Shown here: in pieces, positions 44,221 through 52,118 of the stretch | Numbering within the stretch: position 1 is the stretch's first letter | How the letters are laid out: every line of letters starts with the position of its first letter | DNA from: Lachnospiraceae bacterium | GTDB taxonomy: Bacteria; Bacillota; Clostridia; Lachnospirales; Lachnospiraceae | Assembly: GCA_910574745.1 (NCBI GenBank) | Contig: CAJTCE010000001.1 | Coordinates: 1-64,000 of the forward strand | DNA length: 64,000 nt | Direction: 5' to 3' | The notes under the pieces: model-generated | What the model was told of the DNA's origin: nothing | Database searches by the model: none | What the model saw: the letters and a program-made list of their open reading frames with translations, nothing else | Position numbers and translations under genes: made by a program

Positions 44221-46638
44221 TCATGTCACAACATGTCCTAAGCGGCTTCCCAGCCTGCAAAGCAGCTCATTGGTAATGGTTCCCGCCGCATTCGCCACTT
44301 CCTCGGCGCTGATTTGCATGTCCCCGTCCCTGCCAATAAGAACCGCCTCATCTCCCGTCTTTACCTCTTCTATTCCCGTAATATCCACCGTAAGGGAATC
44401 CATACAGATTCTGCCGATAATCTTTGCACGTTTTCCATGAATCAGCAGACTCTGCTTCCCACCGGATAAGCTTCTCGGATAACCGTCTCCGTAACCAACG
44501 GTTACCGTTGCTATCATCATGTCGCAAGGGGCTTTGAAGGTACATCCGTAGCCAACGCATTCGCCTTTCTTCAATTTTTTTGTAAGAGCCACCCTTGCCT
44601 TTAAAGTCAATACCGCCTTTAAATCCAGAGTCTGCTTTGTTTCATCCCCCCAGCCGGAAAGGCAGCCGTACATCATGATTCCAATCCGTGCATAGCTTAC
44701 GGGAAGCTTGGGATAATTTGCAGCTCCATAGCTGCTTTGAAGGTGTATTTTTAATTCCTCCCATCCTCTTTCCTGTAAAAAATCCACTACTCCGAAAAAA
44801 CGCTCTATCTGCTTTCCCGTATAGGCCCCCGCCCACTCTTCACGGCCGTCCGAAACACATAAATGGGAATAGATTCCCTCCACCTCTAAGTTTTTACAAT
44901 CAAAAATAGCGGCGATTTTTTCCCGGTTCCTGTAGTCCTCCCCCAATCTGTGCATTCCCGTATCCACCCCGATATGAACCTTAAGGGGAATCCCCCATTC
45001 ATTGAGGCTTTCCGCATATTCTGCATCCACAACCGTCTGTATCAGGCGGTATTTTGCAAGATAGGACGCATTGGAGGGATGGGTATAACCAAGCACCAGT
45101 ATCTTTCCCTTAATGCCGTTTTCCCTCAGATAAATGCCTTCTAAAAGTGTCGCCACGGCAAAAGCCCTGATTCCCGTTTTGTACAAAAATTGTGCCACTT
45201 CCAGACTTCCGTGTCCATAAGCATTTGCCTTTACCACTGCCATAAATTTACAATCCTCCGGAAGAAGTCTTTTTATCTGTTCCACATTCCATTTTAAATT
45301 TTCCAAATTGATTTCCAGCCATGCCCTGTCCCTTTCCAGCCCCGGCACCGATTCGCTTTGGGCAAGCGCTTCCTTTGGCACATGTCCGCTTTGTATAGAC
45401 TCTCTCTCCTGATTTTCTCTCCTTTGCAGGACTTCTTTATGGCTCCCTCTTCTTTTTGTTTTGGGGGACCTGCCGGAAAAAGCTTTATAAATCAAAAGTA
45501 AGATCCATGCCCCTAAGGCGCTCAGTAAAGAAACGGCAAAATAGCAGATCAGGGAATTTTCCACAAGAATTCCGTAAAGCTTTAAAGGCTTTGAAATCCC
45601 CCTTAATAAAATCAACACCAGAGGATGGATCAAATAAATAATCATAGCCATGTTTCCCATATCTCCAGAGCGTTCTTCCCTGCCGGCTCTGCCTGATTTC
45701 ATTTTTCCGCCATTTGTTTCATCACGGAATTTTTCCGCGCTTTCAGCAGCTTTTCCGTTTTTTTCCTCTAAGTATTTTTCCTGATCGGAAAGGCTTAATA
45801 TCCAGATAAAGAAAAAGTACATAAGAGGCGCTAGAAGTATATACATGCTGTCGTGGCGCTGCCACCCGTATTTGTGGAGCAGCAGGCCTTCCGCCAGCAT
45901 GGGAAGAAAGAAAATCAAAACTGTCAGTCCGTATATAACACCATTTGTATTATTCCTTTTTGTTTCTTTTGTCTCTGTCTTTTCCCCGTTTTTTATAAGG
46001 CATCCCAGCATCAGGAAAACCGGCGCAAAGAAAATACCGTTTCTGGTATAGGAAAACACCTGCAGAACGCCATCATAGATTTCTGCCATAACCGGCGACA
46101 GCCTGGTAAGCCCGTAATAGCTGTCTCCCAAAAGACCCGCCAGATATAAGATCACGGTTACGGCAAACGCCGCCTTTTCCCCCGCTATCCTAATCAGGAA
46201 AAGACAGATGAGGATTCCCAATATGACCGCCGGCAGATACCAGAGGTGGTAAAAGGTTCCGTCAAAAAAAATATCCCTTAAAACCGTTCCTATCTTTAAT
46301 TCCTTAAAATAGCCCGTATAAAAATTTATTGGAAGGTACAAAATAATGGCCGCCAGATAAAGAAGGCTTGTCTTTTTCAGAAATTTTAAAATTCTTCCGT
46401 TATGTTTTTTACTGCCCGGAAGGACAAAGTATCCCGATACCATAAAGAAAAAAGGAACCGCTATCCTTGCTATGATCCGGGTCAGAATAAAATCCCCGTT
46501 TTCATTTATACCGGATAAGGGCGATACATGGATTGCCACAACAAGAAACGCCGCTATGAATTTCATATAATCTATATACACATTCCGATTATGCACTCCC
46601 AAAGCTTTCTCCTTTTGCAATCCGTTTTTCTTTTCCAT
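44221..46638 (-). CDS. vanT: VanT-type membrane serine racemase (acyltransferase-3 plus racemase fusion)
   Basis: 805 residues. N-terminal half (about 18-400): ten-helix acyltransferase-3-like membrane domain, thought to import L-Ser. C-terminal half (437-805): fold-type III PLP racemase making D-Ser, with the PLP Lys470 (AVVKANAYGHG) and catalytic Tyr697 (GYGCTF). Where alanine racemases have Tyr (GTINYE), this protein has Asn790 (GTITNE), the change known from VanT serine racemases. It is about 100 residues longer than typical VanT, owing to charged linkers near 300-330 and 400-436. Last gene of vanG-vanXY-vanT; AAGGAAGG precedes ATG 46638. Confidence 0.93.
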   Translation of the reverse strand: MEKKNGLQKEKALGVHNRNVYIDYMKFIAAFLVVAIHVSPLSGINENGDFILTRIIARIAVPFFFMVSGYFVLPGSKKHNGRILKFLKKTSLLYLAAIILYLPINFYTGYFKELKIGTVLRDIFFDGTFYHLWYLPAVILGILICLFLIRIAGEKAAFAVTVILYLAGLLGDSYYGLTRLSPVMAEIYDGVLQVFSYTRNGIFFAPVFLMLGCLIKNGEKTETKETKRNNTNGVIYGLTVLIFFLPMLAEGLLLHKYGWQRHDSMYILLAPLMYFFFIWILSLSDQEKYLEEKNGKAAESAEKFRDETNGGKMKSGRAGREERSGDMGNMAMIIYLIHPLVLILLRGISKPLKLYGILVENSLICYFAVSLLSALGAWILLLIYKAFSGRSPKTKRRGSHKEVLQRRENQERESIQSGHVPKEALAQSESVPGLERDRAWLEINLENLKWNVEQIKRLLPEDCKFMAVVKANAYGHGSLEVAQFLYKTGIRAFAVATLLEGIYLRENGIKGKILVLGYTHPSNASYLAKYRLIQTVVDAEYAESLNEWGIPLKVHIGVDTGMHRLGEDYRNREKIAAIFDCKNLEVEGIYSHLCVSDGREEWAGAYTGKQIERFFGVVDFLQERGWEELKIHLQSSYGAANYPKLPVSYARIGIMMYGCLSGWGDETKQTLDLKAVLTLKARVALTKKLKKGECVGYGCTFKAPCDMMIATVTVGYGDGYPRSLSGGKQSLLIHGKRAKIIGRICMDSLTVDITGIEEVKTGDEAVLIGRDGDMQISAEEVANAAGTITNELLCRLGSRLGHVVT

Positions 46639-46728
46639 GTTATGCCTTCCTTTCCGTCTGTCTGCTTTTTCTGTTGATTAATCTCTATTGTACCTGCCCG
46701 GGGCAGCTTCCTTTATCGTTTTCTTTGA

Positions 46729-46866
46729 GTCTTCTCTTCCGGTTTCTTTCGGCCTTCCCTGCCGGTTTCTTTCAGTCTTCTCTTCCGGTTTCTTTCGGCC
46801 TTCCCTGCCGGTTTCTTTCAGCCTTCCCTGCCGGTTTCTTTCAGTCTTCTCTTCCGGTTTCTTCCC
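46729..46866. repeat. Six 23-bp tandem repeats in the vanXY-vanT junction
   Basis: Units begin at 46729, 46752, 46775, 46798, 46821 and 46844. Two versions alternate: GTCTTCTCTTCCGG followed by TTTCTTTCG (units 1, 3, 6) and GCCTTCCCTGCCGG followed by TTTCTTTCA (units 2, 4, 5); the last three bases of unit 6 differ. A degenerate half-copy precedes unit 1. The vanXY stop codon falls at the border of units 5 and 6, so five units lie in the spacer and one encodes the end of VanXY. Confidence 0.9.
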
Positions 46867-47665
46867 GGCTTTCTTTATCCGGCTTTTCTTTGGTTATGAT
46901 CCAGCCGTCCACATTATTACCGGATATGGTAATACGCCATCCTTCCAAAGTCCCCGCAAGCTGTCCGCTTTTAAGCTCCTCCTGAAATTTTCCGCCATGA
47001 AATTCCACAGGAAGGAAACCTTCTTCCTCTGCGGATTGAAAATATATTTCATACTTATTTCCGAAATATCGGAAATGCAGAGGATTTTTATAATCGTCAA
47101 ACTGTCTGAGATATGTTATATACTCCTCTAATGCAAGGCCTTTTTCTTTTATAATCCATCCGTGAGGCCGTCCTACATATCTGAAATGCCACTGCTCCGC
47201 CGATATTCCCGTTATCTCTTCCTTATCCCTTTCATAACGCTCTATAAAGCCGTAATCCGCCGCGCGCTCTCTGAATGTCTGACAAACTCCTTCGTAGGGA
47301 AATGCCGGCCGGATAAAGTCAATTGCCTCCGCTTTTTTACCCAAATCTATGGCAAGTCCCGTCTGATGCTCGCTGCACCCCGGCTTTGCCACATATTTCT
47401 TTGTAAATTCCATTCCGTTTTCCTTTACGGAATCCTCAAAGATTTCTGTCTGCTCTTTAAAAGAGCGGTATCCGCTGACTAATACAATCTCTCCCTCCGG
47501 CAACGTCAAAAGAAGCTCTTTCAGCCATTTTGCCGCTTCCTCCTTTAGGAAAACCTTCGTTCCCGGAAACCGCACCAAGCCTTCTTTTCCACCTTTATAA
47601 CCGTGGTCTGCATTGACCAAAATCAAGTTTCCCTTTCCCGTTTCATCTATTTTCTCTCTACCCAT
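46841..47665 (-). CDS. vanXY: VanXY-type D,D-dipeptidase/carboxypeptidase (M15B)
   Basis: 274 residues. Zinc peptidase that removes D-Ala-D-Ala dipeptides and the terminal D-Ala of pentapeptide precursors, so that only D-Ser-ending precursors remain. Zinc motifs: GCSEHQTGLAIDLG (SxHxxGxAxD) and ISAEQWHFRYVG (ExxxHxx with His). No signal peptide, so it is cytoplasmic, as for VanXY and unlike VanY. After the catalytic core (about 1-190) there is an extra domain (about 195-262, YKNPLHFRYFGNKYEIYF, ISGNNVDGWIITKE). The last dozen residues are encoded by a unit of the 23-bp repeat and may vary. Weak ribosome-binding site. Between vanG (88 bases) and vanT (202 bases). Confidence 0.9.
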   Translation of the reverse strand: MGREKIDETGKGNLILVNADHGYKGGKEGLVRFPGTKVFLKEEAAKWLKELLLTLPEGEIVLVSGYRSFKEQTEIFEDSVKENGMEFTKKYVAKPGCSEHQTGLAIDLGKKAEAIDFIRPAFPYEGVCQTFRERAADYGFIERYERDKEEITGISAEQWHFRYVGRPHGWIIKEKGLALEEYITYLRQFDDYKNPLHFRYFGNKYEIYFQSAEEEGFLPVEFHGGKFQEELKSGQLAGTLEGWRITISGNNVDGWIITKEKPDKESREETGRED

Positions 47666-47753
47666 TTTCTATTCGCCGTATGTTCCCTTTTCTGAATCCT
47701 TTTTGCTTTATCTGTTCCCCTGTTTTTCCACTCTTCTGCAAATCCCCTTCTCC

Positions 47754-48848
47754 TTATTCATTATCCCCGCTTCTTAAAGCCAGCTTTATCAGCCGCTCCA
47801 CAATCTGTTCAAAACTGTATCCCGCCGCCTTCATCATAGAAGGAAACCTGCTGTGGGAGGTAAAGCCCGGAATGGTATTGACCTCATTGAAAACAATCTC
47901 TCCTTCCGGCGTTAAGAACATGTCCACCCTGGAATAATCCTTAAGACCCAGAGCACGGTAAATCTTCATCCCCGTTTCTTTTATTCTCTGCTCCGTTTCT
48001 TCCGTTATCCTTGCCGGCATATGAATCCTGGAGGTTTTCAAGGTGTATTTTTCGGTGTAATCAAAAAATCCGTCTGCCAGTTCAATTTCATCTACCCTTC
48101 CTGCAATCAGTTCCCGATTTCCCATAATGGCGCAGCCTACCTCAAATCCCTCTATGTTTTCCTCAATAATGACTTCCCTGTCATGTTCAAACGCCAGCTC
48201 AATGGCGGATTTTAAATAAATGGGGCTGTTTACCTTTGTAATGCCAAAGGAAGACCCCGCCCTGACAGGCTTTACAAAAACAGGATATGACAGCTTTGCC
48301 GCTTTTCCTGCCACTTCATCCTCCGTTTCCTTCTTTTTTAGCAAAACAGACTCCGGAACCCTGACGCCCGCAGCCTTTACCAGCTGATGCGCCAGCTCCT
48401 TATTCATACAGATGGAAGAACCCATCATATCCGGTCCCACGCAGGGAATACCTGCCAATTCACACAGTCCCTGCAGGGTTCCATCCTCTCCGTTTTTCCC
48501 GTGAAGCACCGGAAATACCACATCCACATAACACAGCTCAATCCCCTTTTCCCTCCATACCGCTATGCCGTGTACCGAGCGGTCAGGCTGTAAGCAGGCG
48601 CGGCTGACCCTTCCCTGCTTCCATGTATTCTCCTCAATCCGTTCTATATCGCCCTCGTATAAATACCATTCTCCCTCTCTGGTAATTCCCATGGTAATGA
48701 CGTCAAAAACCTCCCTGTTTATAGCGCGGATGACTGCCGATGAGGATTGAAGGGAAACCTCATACTCCGACGAACAGCCTCCGAATACTACCAAGACCGT
48801 TTTTTTATCATTATTAAAATTTATGTTCTCCATATTTTCTTTACCCAT
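47754..48848 (-). CDS. vanG: VanG-type D-alanine-D-serine ligase
   Basis: 364 residues from ATG 48848 (AAAGGAG upstream). ATP-grasp ligase. It matches the VanG branch along its whole length as I recall it: FGGCSSEYEVSLQSSSAVI, VVFPVLHGKNGEDGTLQGL, CMNKELAHQLVKAAG, YPVFVKPVRAGSSFGITKV, EENIEGFEVGCAIMG, GRVDEIELADGFFDYTEKYT and NEVNTIPGFTSHSRFP. The FFDYTEKYTLKTS omega-loop is the part that differs between D-Ala-D-Ala, D-Ala-D-Lac and D-Ala-D-Ser ligases and here looks like VanG. Product: D-Ala-D-Ser for peptidoglycan precursors that bind vancomycin poorly. First gene of its operon. Confidence 0.94.
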   Translation of the reverse strand: MGKENMENINFNNDKKTVLVVFGGCSSEYEVSLQSSSAVIRAINREVFDVITMGITREGEWYLYEGDIERIEENTWKQGRVSRACLQPDRSVHGIAVWREKGIELCYVDVVFPVLHGKNGEDGTLQGLCELAGIPCVGPDMMGSSICMNKELAHQLVKAAGVRVPESVLLKKKETEDEVAGKAAKLSYPVFVKPVRAGSSFGITKVNSPIYLKSAIELAFEHDREVIIEENIEGFEVGCAIMGNRELIAGRVDEIELADGFFDYTEKYTLKTSRIHMPARITEETEQRIKETGMKIYRALGLKDYSRVDMFLTPEGEIVFNEVNTIPGFTSHSRFPSMMKAAGYSFEQIVERLIKLALRSGDNE

Positions 48849-48884
48849 AGCAATCTCCTTTTTCTCTATGTATTTCCAAATTCT

Positions 48885-48913
48885 TTTATAACAATACCAG
48901 AGCAAAACAAAAA
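48885..48913 (-). promoter_or_regulatory. Promoter of vanG-vanXY-vanT
   Basis: TATAAA (48885-48890) as -10 and a weak TTTTTG (48908-48913) as -35, 17-base spacer, about 35 bases before the vanG start. The poor -35 fits a promoter that needs an activator. Confidence 0.5.
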
Positions 48914-48927
48914 TTGTATTTAAAAAG

Positions 48928-48945
48928 TCTTAAGCATATCTTAAG
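48928..48945. promoter_or_regulatory. Candidate VanR operator
   Basis: TCTTAAG occurs at 48928-48934 and 48939-48945, an exact direct repeat with 11-bp spacing, 14 bases upstream of the -35 box. This is the layout of an OmpR-family activator site. No second copy is seen before vanR. Confidence 0.55.
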
Positions 48946-48993
48946 ATTTCCTTATTCTTTCCTTTCCGCCGCAAATTCCAAATCCCAATGCAT

Positions 48994-49049
48994 AAAAAAA
49001 GCGCCGAAAACCCGCAAAAATACTGATAGTTGCGCGCTTTCGGCGTTTT
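48994..49049 (-). terminator. Terminator between vanS and vanG
   Basis: CGCCGAAA pairs with TTTCGGCG across a 28-base loop that can pair further (GCGCGC/GCGGGT), followed on the minus strand by GCTTTTTTTATG. It separates vanR-vanS from vanG-vanXY-vanT. Confidence 0.8.
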
Positions 49050-49114
49050 AGTTTTCTATATCAAATTTTTCTGCCCTTGTTCAGAGCCGGGAAGGAAAAG
49101 CTGTGTCTGCAAAT

Positions 49115-50284
49115 TTACCACCCCGGCAGTATTACTGTAAACACGGTCTGCTCTGCACTGCTGGTAACAAACAGTTCTCCCTCATGAGCCGTCACAATTT
49201 CCTTGGCAATAGCCAGGCCTAAGCCTGCGCCTCCCGTGGAACTGGAGCGGGATGTGTCTAAACGATAAAACTTTTCGAAAATGGCATTCAGCTTATGCTC
49301 GGGAATTGGAGTCCCGTGATTGATAAACTGTATCCATGTCTTTTCTTCCGAACCGGTAACGCATACCTTAATGGTGGAATTCCTGTCACTGTAGGCAATG
49401 GCATTTTTCAGAATGTTGTTGAAAACTCTTGCGATTTTGTCGGCGTCGGCATAAATGAACACATTTTCCTCCGCTTCCACTACCGCTTTCTTTCCCTGCT
49501 TTTCCAAAACAGGATAAAATTCATCCGTCATCTGCTGCAGCATATAGGAAAGATTGATTTTTCTTTTATTTAATACAATCGTCTGTAAATTGAAACGGGT
49601 AATTTCAAAAAATTCATCAATCAGTTGTTCTAAGCGCCCCGCCTTTTCTAAGGCAATTCCTACATACTTTGCCTTCTGTTCCCGGGGCATGTCCGGCGCT
49701 TCATCAAGAAGGCTCAAATAACCGATAACAGAAGATAAAGGCGTTTTCAGATCGTGGGCAAGATAGGTAATCAAATCATTTTTGCGCACATTTTCCATTT
49801 CTGCTTCCATTTTGCGCCGCTCCATGGTTCTTTTTGCCGCATTCATTTTCTTTTCCATGGTACGCAGCTCCTGGGGAAGTTCCACATCCCATTTATCCTC
49901 GGAGAGCATGACATCCATGGCTTTGTCGATCTTTTTAAAATAGCCGATGATGATCCGCATCAGCACAAACCAGCTGATAAGCAGGAAGATGACAACCATA
50001 CCTAAAAATACGAGAAGTCCCCAATGCTCTCTGAATGTATACTGGTAAATGGTGCGGGCATCCATAAAATCCAGAAAGAACTTTTCCTGAAGAAATCCTA
50101 CCACAAGATTGCCGAAATTACCGAAGATCACATGCTCGTACAGCATATACAAAACAATAACGGCCACTATCAGAGTCCCGACCATAAGCAAAAATATTTT
50201 TGTTTTCAGCCATGTGAAACGCTCCGTTCGTTTTTCCCTGTCTTCCGTTTTCTTTTGCTCTTTCTCTTTTTTATCATCCTTCAA
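49115..50284 (-). CDS. vanS: VanS-type sensor histidine kinase
   Basis: 389 residues. Lys/Glu-rich cytoplasmic start, membrane segment 1 (about 28-50), short outer loop (about 50-85), membrane segment 2 (about 88-112), HAMP-like helix, phosphoacceptor LITYLAHDLKTPLSSVIGYLSLLDEAP and a HATPase domain with NNILKNAIAYSD and TGGAGLGLAIA. The outer loop of about 35 residues is as short as in VanS proteins of the D-Ser type, which probably sense the antibiotic or its effect at the membrane. Start TTG 50284, 11 bases inside vanR; translation is coupled. Partner VanR is encoded just upstream. Confidence 0.9.
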   Translation of the reverse strand: MKDDKKEKEQKKTEDREKRTERFTWLKTKIFLLMVGTLIVAVIVLYMLYEHVIFGNFGNLVVGFLQEKFFLDFMDARTIYQYTFREHWGLLVFLGMVVIFLLISWFVLMRIIIGYFKKIDKAMDVMLSEDKWDVELPQELRTMEKKMNAAKRTMERRKMEAEMENVRKNDLITYLAHDLKTPLSSVIGYLSLLDEAPDMPREQKAKYVGIALEKAGRLEQLIDEFFEITRFNLQTIVLNKRKINLSYMLQQMTDEFYPVLEKQGKKAVVEAEENVFIYADADKIARVFNNILKNAIAYSDRNSTIKVCVTGSEEKTWIQFINHGTPIPEHKLNAIFEKFYRLDTSRSSSTGGAGLGLAIAKEIVTAHEGELFVTSSAEQTVFTVILPGW

Positions 50285-50969
50285 TGGTATACCCCACTCC
50301 CCATACGGTTTTAATATATTTGGGATTTTCCGCCGAATCTTTCATTTTTTCTCTTAAATGTCTGATATGAACCATAATCGTATTGTTGCTGTTTGTAAAA
50401 TACTTGTTTCCCCACACTCTGTAAAATAAATCATCAGAGGAAACAACCTGTCCCTTATTTTCACAAAGCACCCACAATATCTCAAACTCCGTAGGCGTTA
50501 AGGATATTTCCTTTTCATTCAGTCGGCATTTCCTTGCGGTTTTATCTATGCTTAAGCCTCCGATCATGATTTCCGTCACATCCTCCGCGGCAGCCATATT
50601 GTATCTGGTAGCTCTCCGAAGCTGGGCCTTTACCCTGGCAACCAATTCCAGGGGCTGAAAGGGTTTGGTCATATAATCGTCCGCCCCCAGCGTCAGTCCC
50701 GTAATTTTATCTATTTCTTCTTCCTTTGCCGTCAGCATGATAATCGGAAAGGTTTTCGTCTGTCTGATTTCCCTGCAGATTTCAAAACCGTCCATATCCG
50801 GCAGCATGACGTCTAAAACCGCCAGATCGATTTTTTCTTCTCTTGCACACTTTAGCGCTTCCTTTCCGGAATAAAATTTGTGAACCATAAAATTTTCATT
50901 TTTTAAATAGACTTCTATTAAATCGGCAATTGCCGTCTCATCATCCACTACCAGTATCTGTGTCTGCAT
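50274..50969 (-). CDS. vanR: VanR-type response regulator
   Basis: 231 residues from ATG 50969 (GGAGAGG upstream). Receiver: ILVVDDETAIADLIEVYL, phosphoacceptor LAVLDVMLPDMDG, LTAKEEEIDKITGL, MTKPFQPLELVARVKAQL. Winged-helix output: LTPTEFEILWVLCENKGQVV and NTIMVHIRHLREKM with YIKTVWGVGYTIEG. The sequence is of the VanR/OmpR type. It should activate the vanG operon through the 11-bp-spaced repeat at 48928-48945. Own promoter at 51003-51032. Confidence 0.92.
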   Translation of the reverse strand: MQTQILVVDDETAIADLIEVYLKNENFMVHKFYSGKEALKCAREEKIDLAVLDVMLPDMDGFEICREIRQTKTFPIIMLTAKEEEIDKITGLTLGADDYMTKPFQPLELVARVKAQLRRATRYNMAAAEDVTEIMIGGLSIDKTARKCRLNEKEISLTPTEFEILWVLCENKGQVVSSDDLFYRVWGNKYFTNSNNTIMVHIRHLREKMKDSAENPKYIKTVWGVGYTIEG

Positions 50970-51002
50970 AGTCCTCTCCATGATAAAAAATTAATTTACC
51001 TT

Positions 51003-51032
51003 ATTCTATCACTGACCAAAGACTATTTACAA
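51003..51032 (-). promoter_or_regulatory. Promoter of vanR-vanS
   Basis: TTGTAA (51027-51032) and TAGAAT (51003-51008), 18-base spacer, about 35 bases before the vanR start. Confidence 0.55.
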
Positions 51033-51099
51033 GTAGGAACCTCTTTTCCTCTTTCCCCCGGCGTATATCCTGTTTTTTTCTGCAGATTTATTTCTTTGG

Positions 51100-52071
51100 C
51101 TATCCATTGGAACAGTTTGCTTTACAGAAGGGATCCATATGCACCATGCAATGCTTTACTCCGGGAAATTTTTCTTCCATGGCCAGATGTACATTTTCCG
51201 CAATTTCATGGGCGTTTTCCAGGCTGATTGACCCATCTGCCACAATCTCCACATCTACGTAAATCCTGGAACCGAATAACCGGGTGTGAAGTTCGTTGAT
51301 TCCCAATACTCCCTGCTGTTCTAAGATCAACGCCTTCATTTTTTCTTCCGTATGGTCATCACAGGCTTTATCAATTATTTTTCCCACGGCATCCCGCAAT
51401 ATTTCCACCGCCGCTTTTATAACGCAGACGGAAATAAAAACGCAGGCAATACTGTCCATGACGGGAAATCCCATCATGGCACAGCCTATTCCTGCCAGGG
51501 CACCCGCCGTGGCCAAAGCATCCGCACGATTATGCCATGCATCGGCACGTAAAGCTGAAACTCCCACTCTTTCCGCCGTTCTTATGCCAAAGCGGTACAT
51601 CCACTCCTTGATACCGATGGAAACCGCCGCCACAATCAGAGCTGCCATTCCCGGCGCCTCCGCCTGTACCCCATGGTAGAGATCCGCCACCTTTTTAATT
51701 CCTTCCCTGCCGATACCTGCTCCCGTCAGGAAAATAATGCCGCCTAATACCATAGCCGCTATGCATTCTAACCGTTCATGTCCGTAAGGATGTTCCTTAT
51801 CCGCTTCTTTCCTCGAAAAGAATATTCCCAGAATCACAATCAGCGTGGCAAAAACATCCGATATGGAATGAAGGGCGTCAGATACCAAAGCATCCGAATG
51901 AGCCATGATACCTGACGCCAGCTTAATAGCTGAAAGAAACATATTTAAAAACATATTGATAAGGGCAACCCGAAAAGCCACAGCCTCATTTTTTTCCCGT
52001 TTTTCCTTTTTCTGCTTTCCCCATTCCCGTCTGCCTTCTCTTAATTTTTCGGTTTTGTTTTTTTCTGACAT
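51100..52071 (-). CDS. Cation diffusion facilitator (CDF) metal exporter
   Basis: 323 residues. Very charged N-terminus, six membrane segments and a C-terminal cytoplasmic metal-binding domain (about 225-310). Metal site residues: HSDALVSDALHSISD in helix 2 (DxxxD) and ADAWHNRADALATAG in helix 5 (HNxxD). The HxxxD-type signatures fit Zn2+/Mn2+/Fe2+ exporters; the metal cannot be fixed by eye. The C-terminal end KANCSNG has an extra Cys. It lies 130 bases upstream of vanR on the same strand but has no obvious link to it. Confidence 0.92.
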   Translation of the reverse strand: MSEKNKTEKLREGRREWGKQKKEKREKNEAVAFRVALINMFLNMFLSAIKLASGIMAHSDALVSDALHSISDVFATLIVILGIFFSRKEADKEHPYGHERLECIAAMVLGGIIFLTGAGIGREGIKKVADLYHGVQAEAPGMAALIVAAVSIGIKEWMYRFGIRTAERVGVSALRADAWHNRADALATAGALAGIGCAMMGFPVMDSIACVFISVCVIKAAVEILRDAVGKIIDKACDDHTEEKMKALILEQQGVLGINELHTRLFGSRIYVDVEIVADGSISLENAHEIAENVHLAMEEKFPGVKHCMVHMDPFCKANCSNG

Positions 52072-52118
52072 ACCAGCCGTTTCCGGTTTTTATAATATTA
52101 TAATAATGTATGTGAATA

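Noticed and set aside
46706-46866. CRISPR array
   Set aside because: Repeats follow each other directly without spacers and are only 23 bp in two alternating versions; no cas genes are present.
46674-47131. Plus-strand frames with repeated Ser/Leu/Phe motifs opposite vanXY
   Set aside because: They arise from the 23-bp tandem repeat read on the wrong strand; they have no ribosome-binding site and overlap a well-supported gene.
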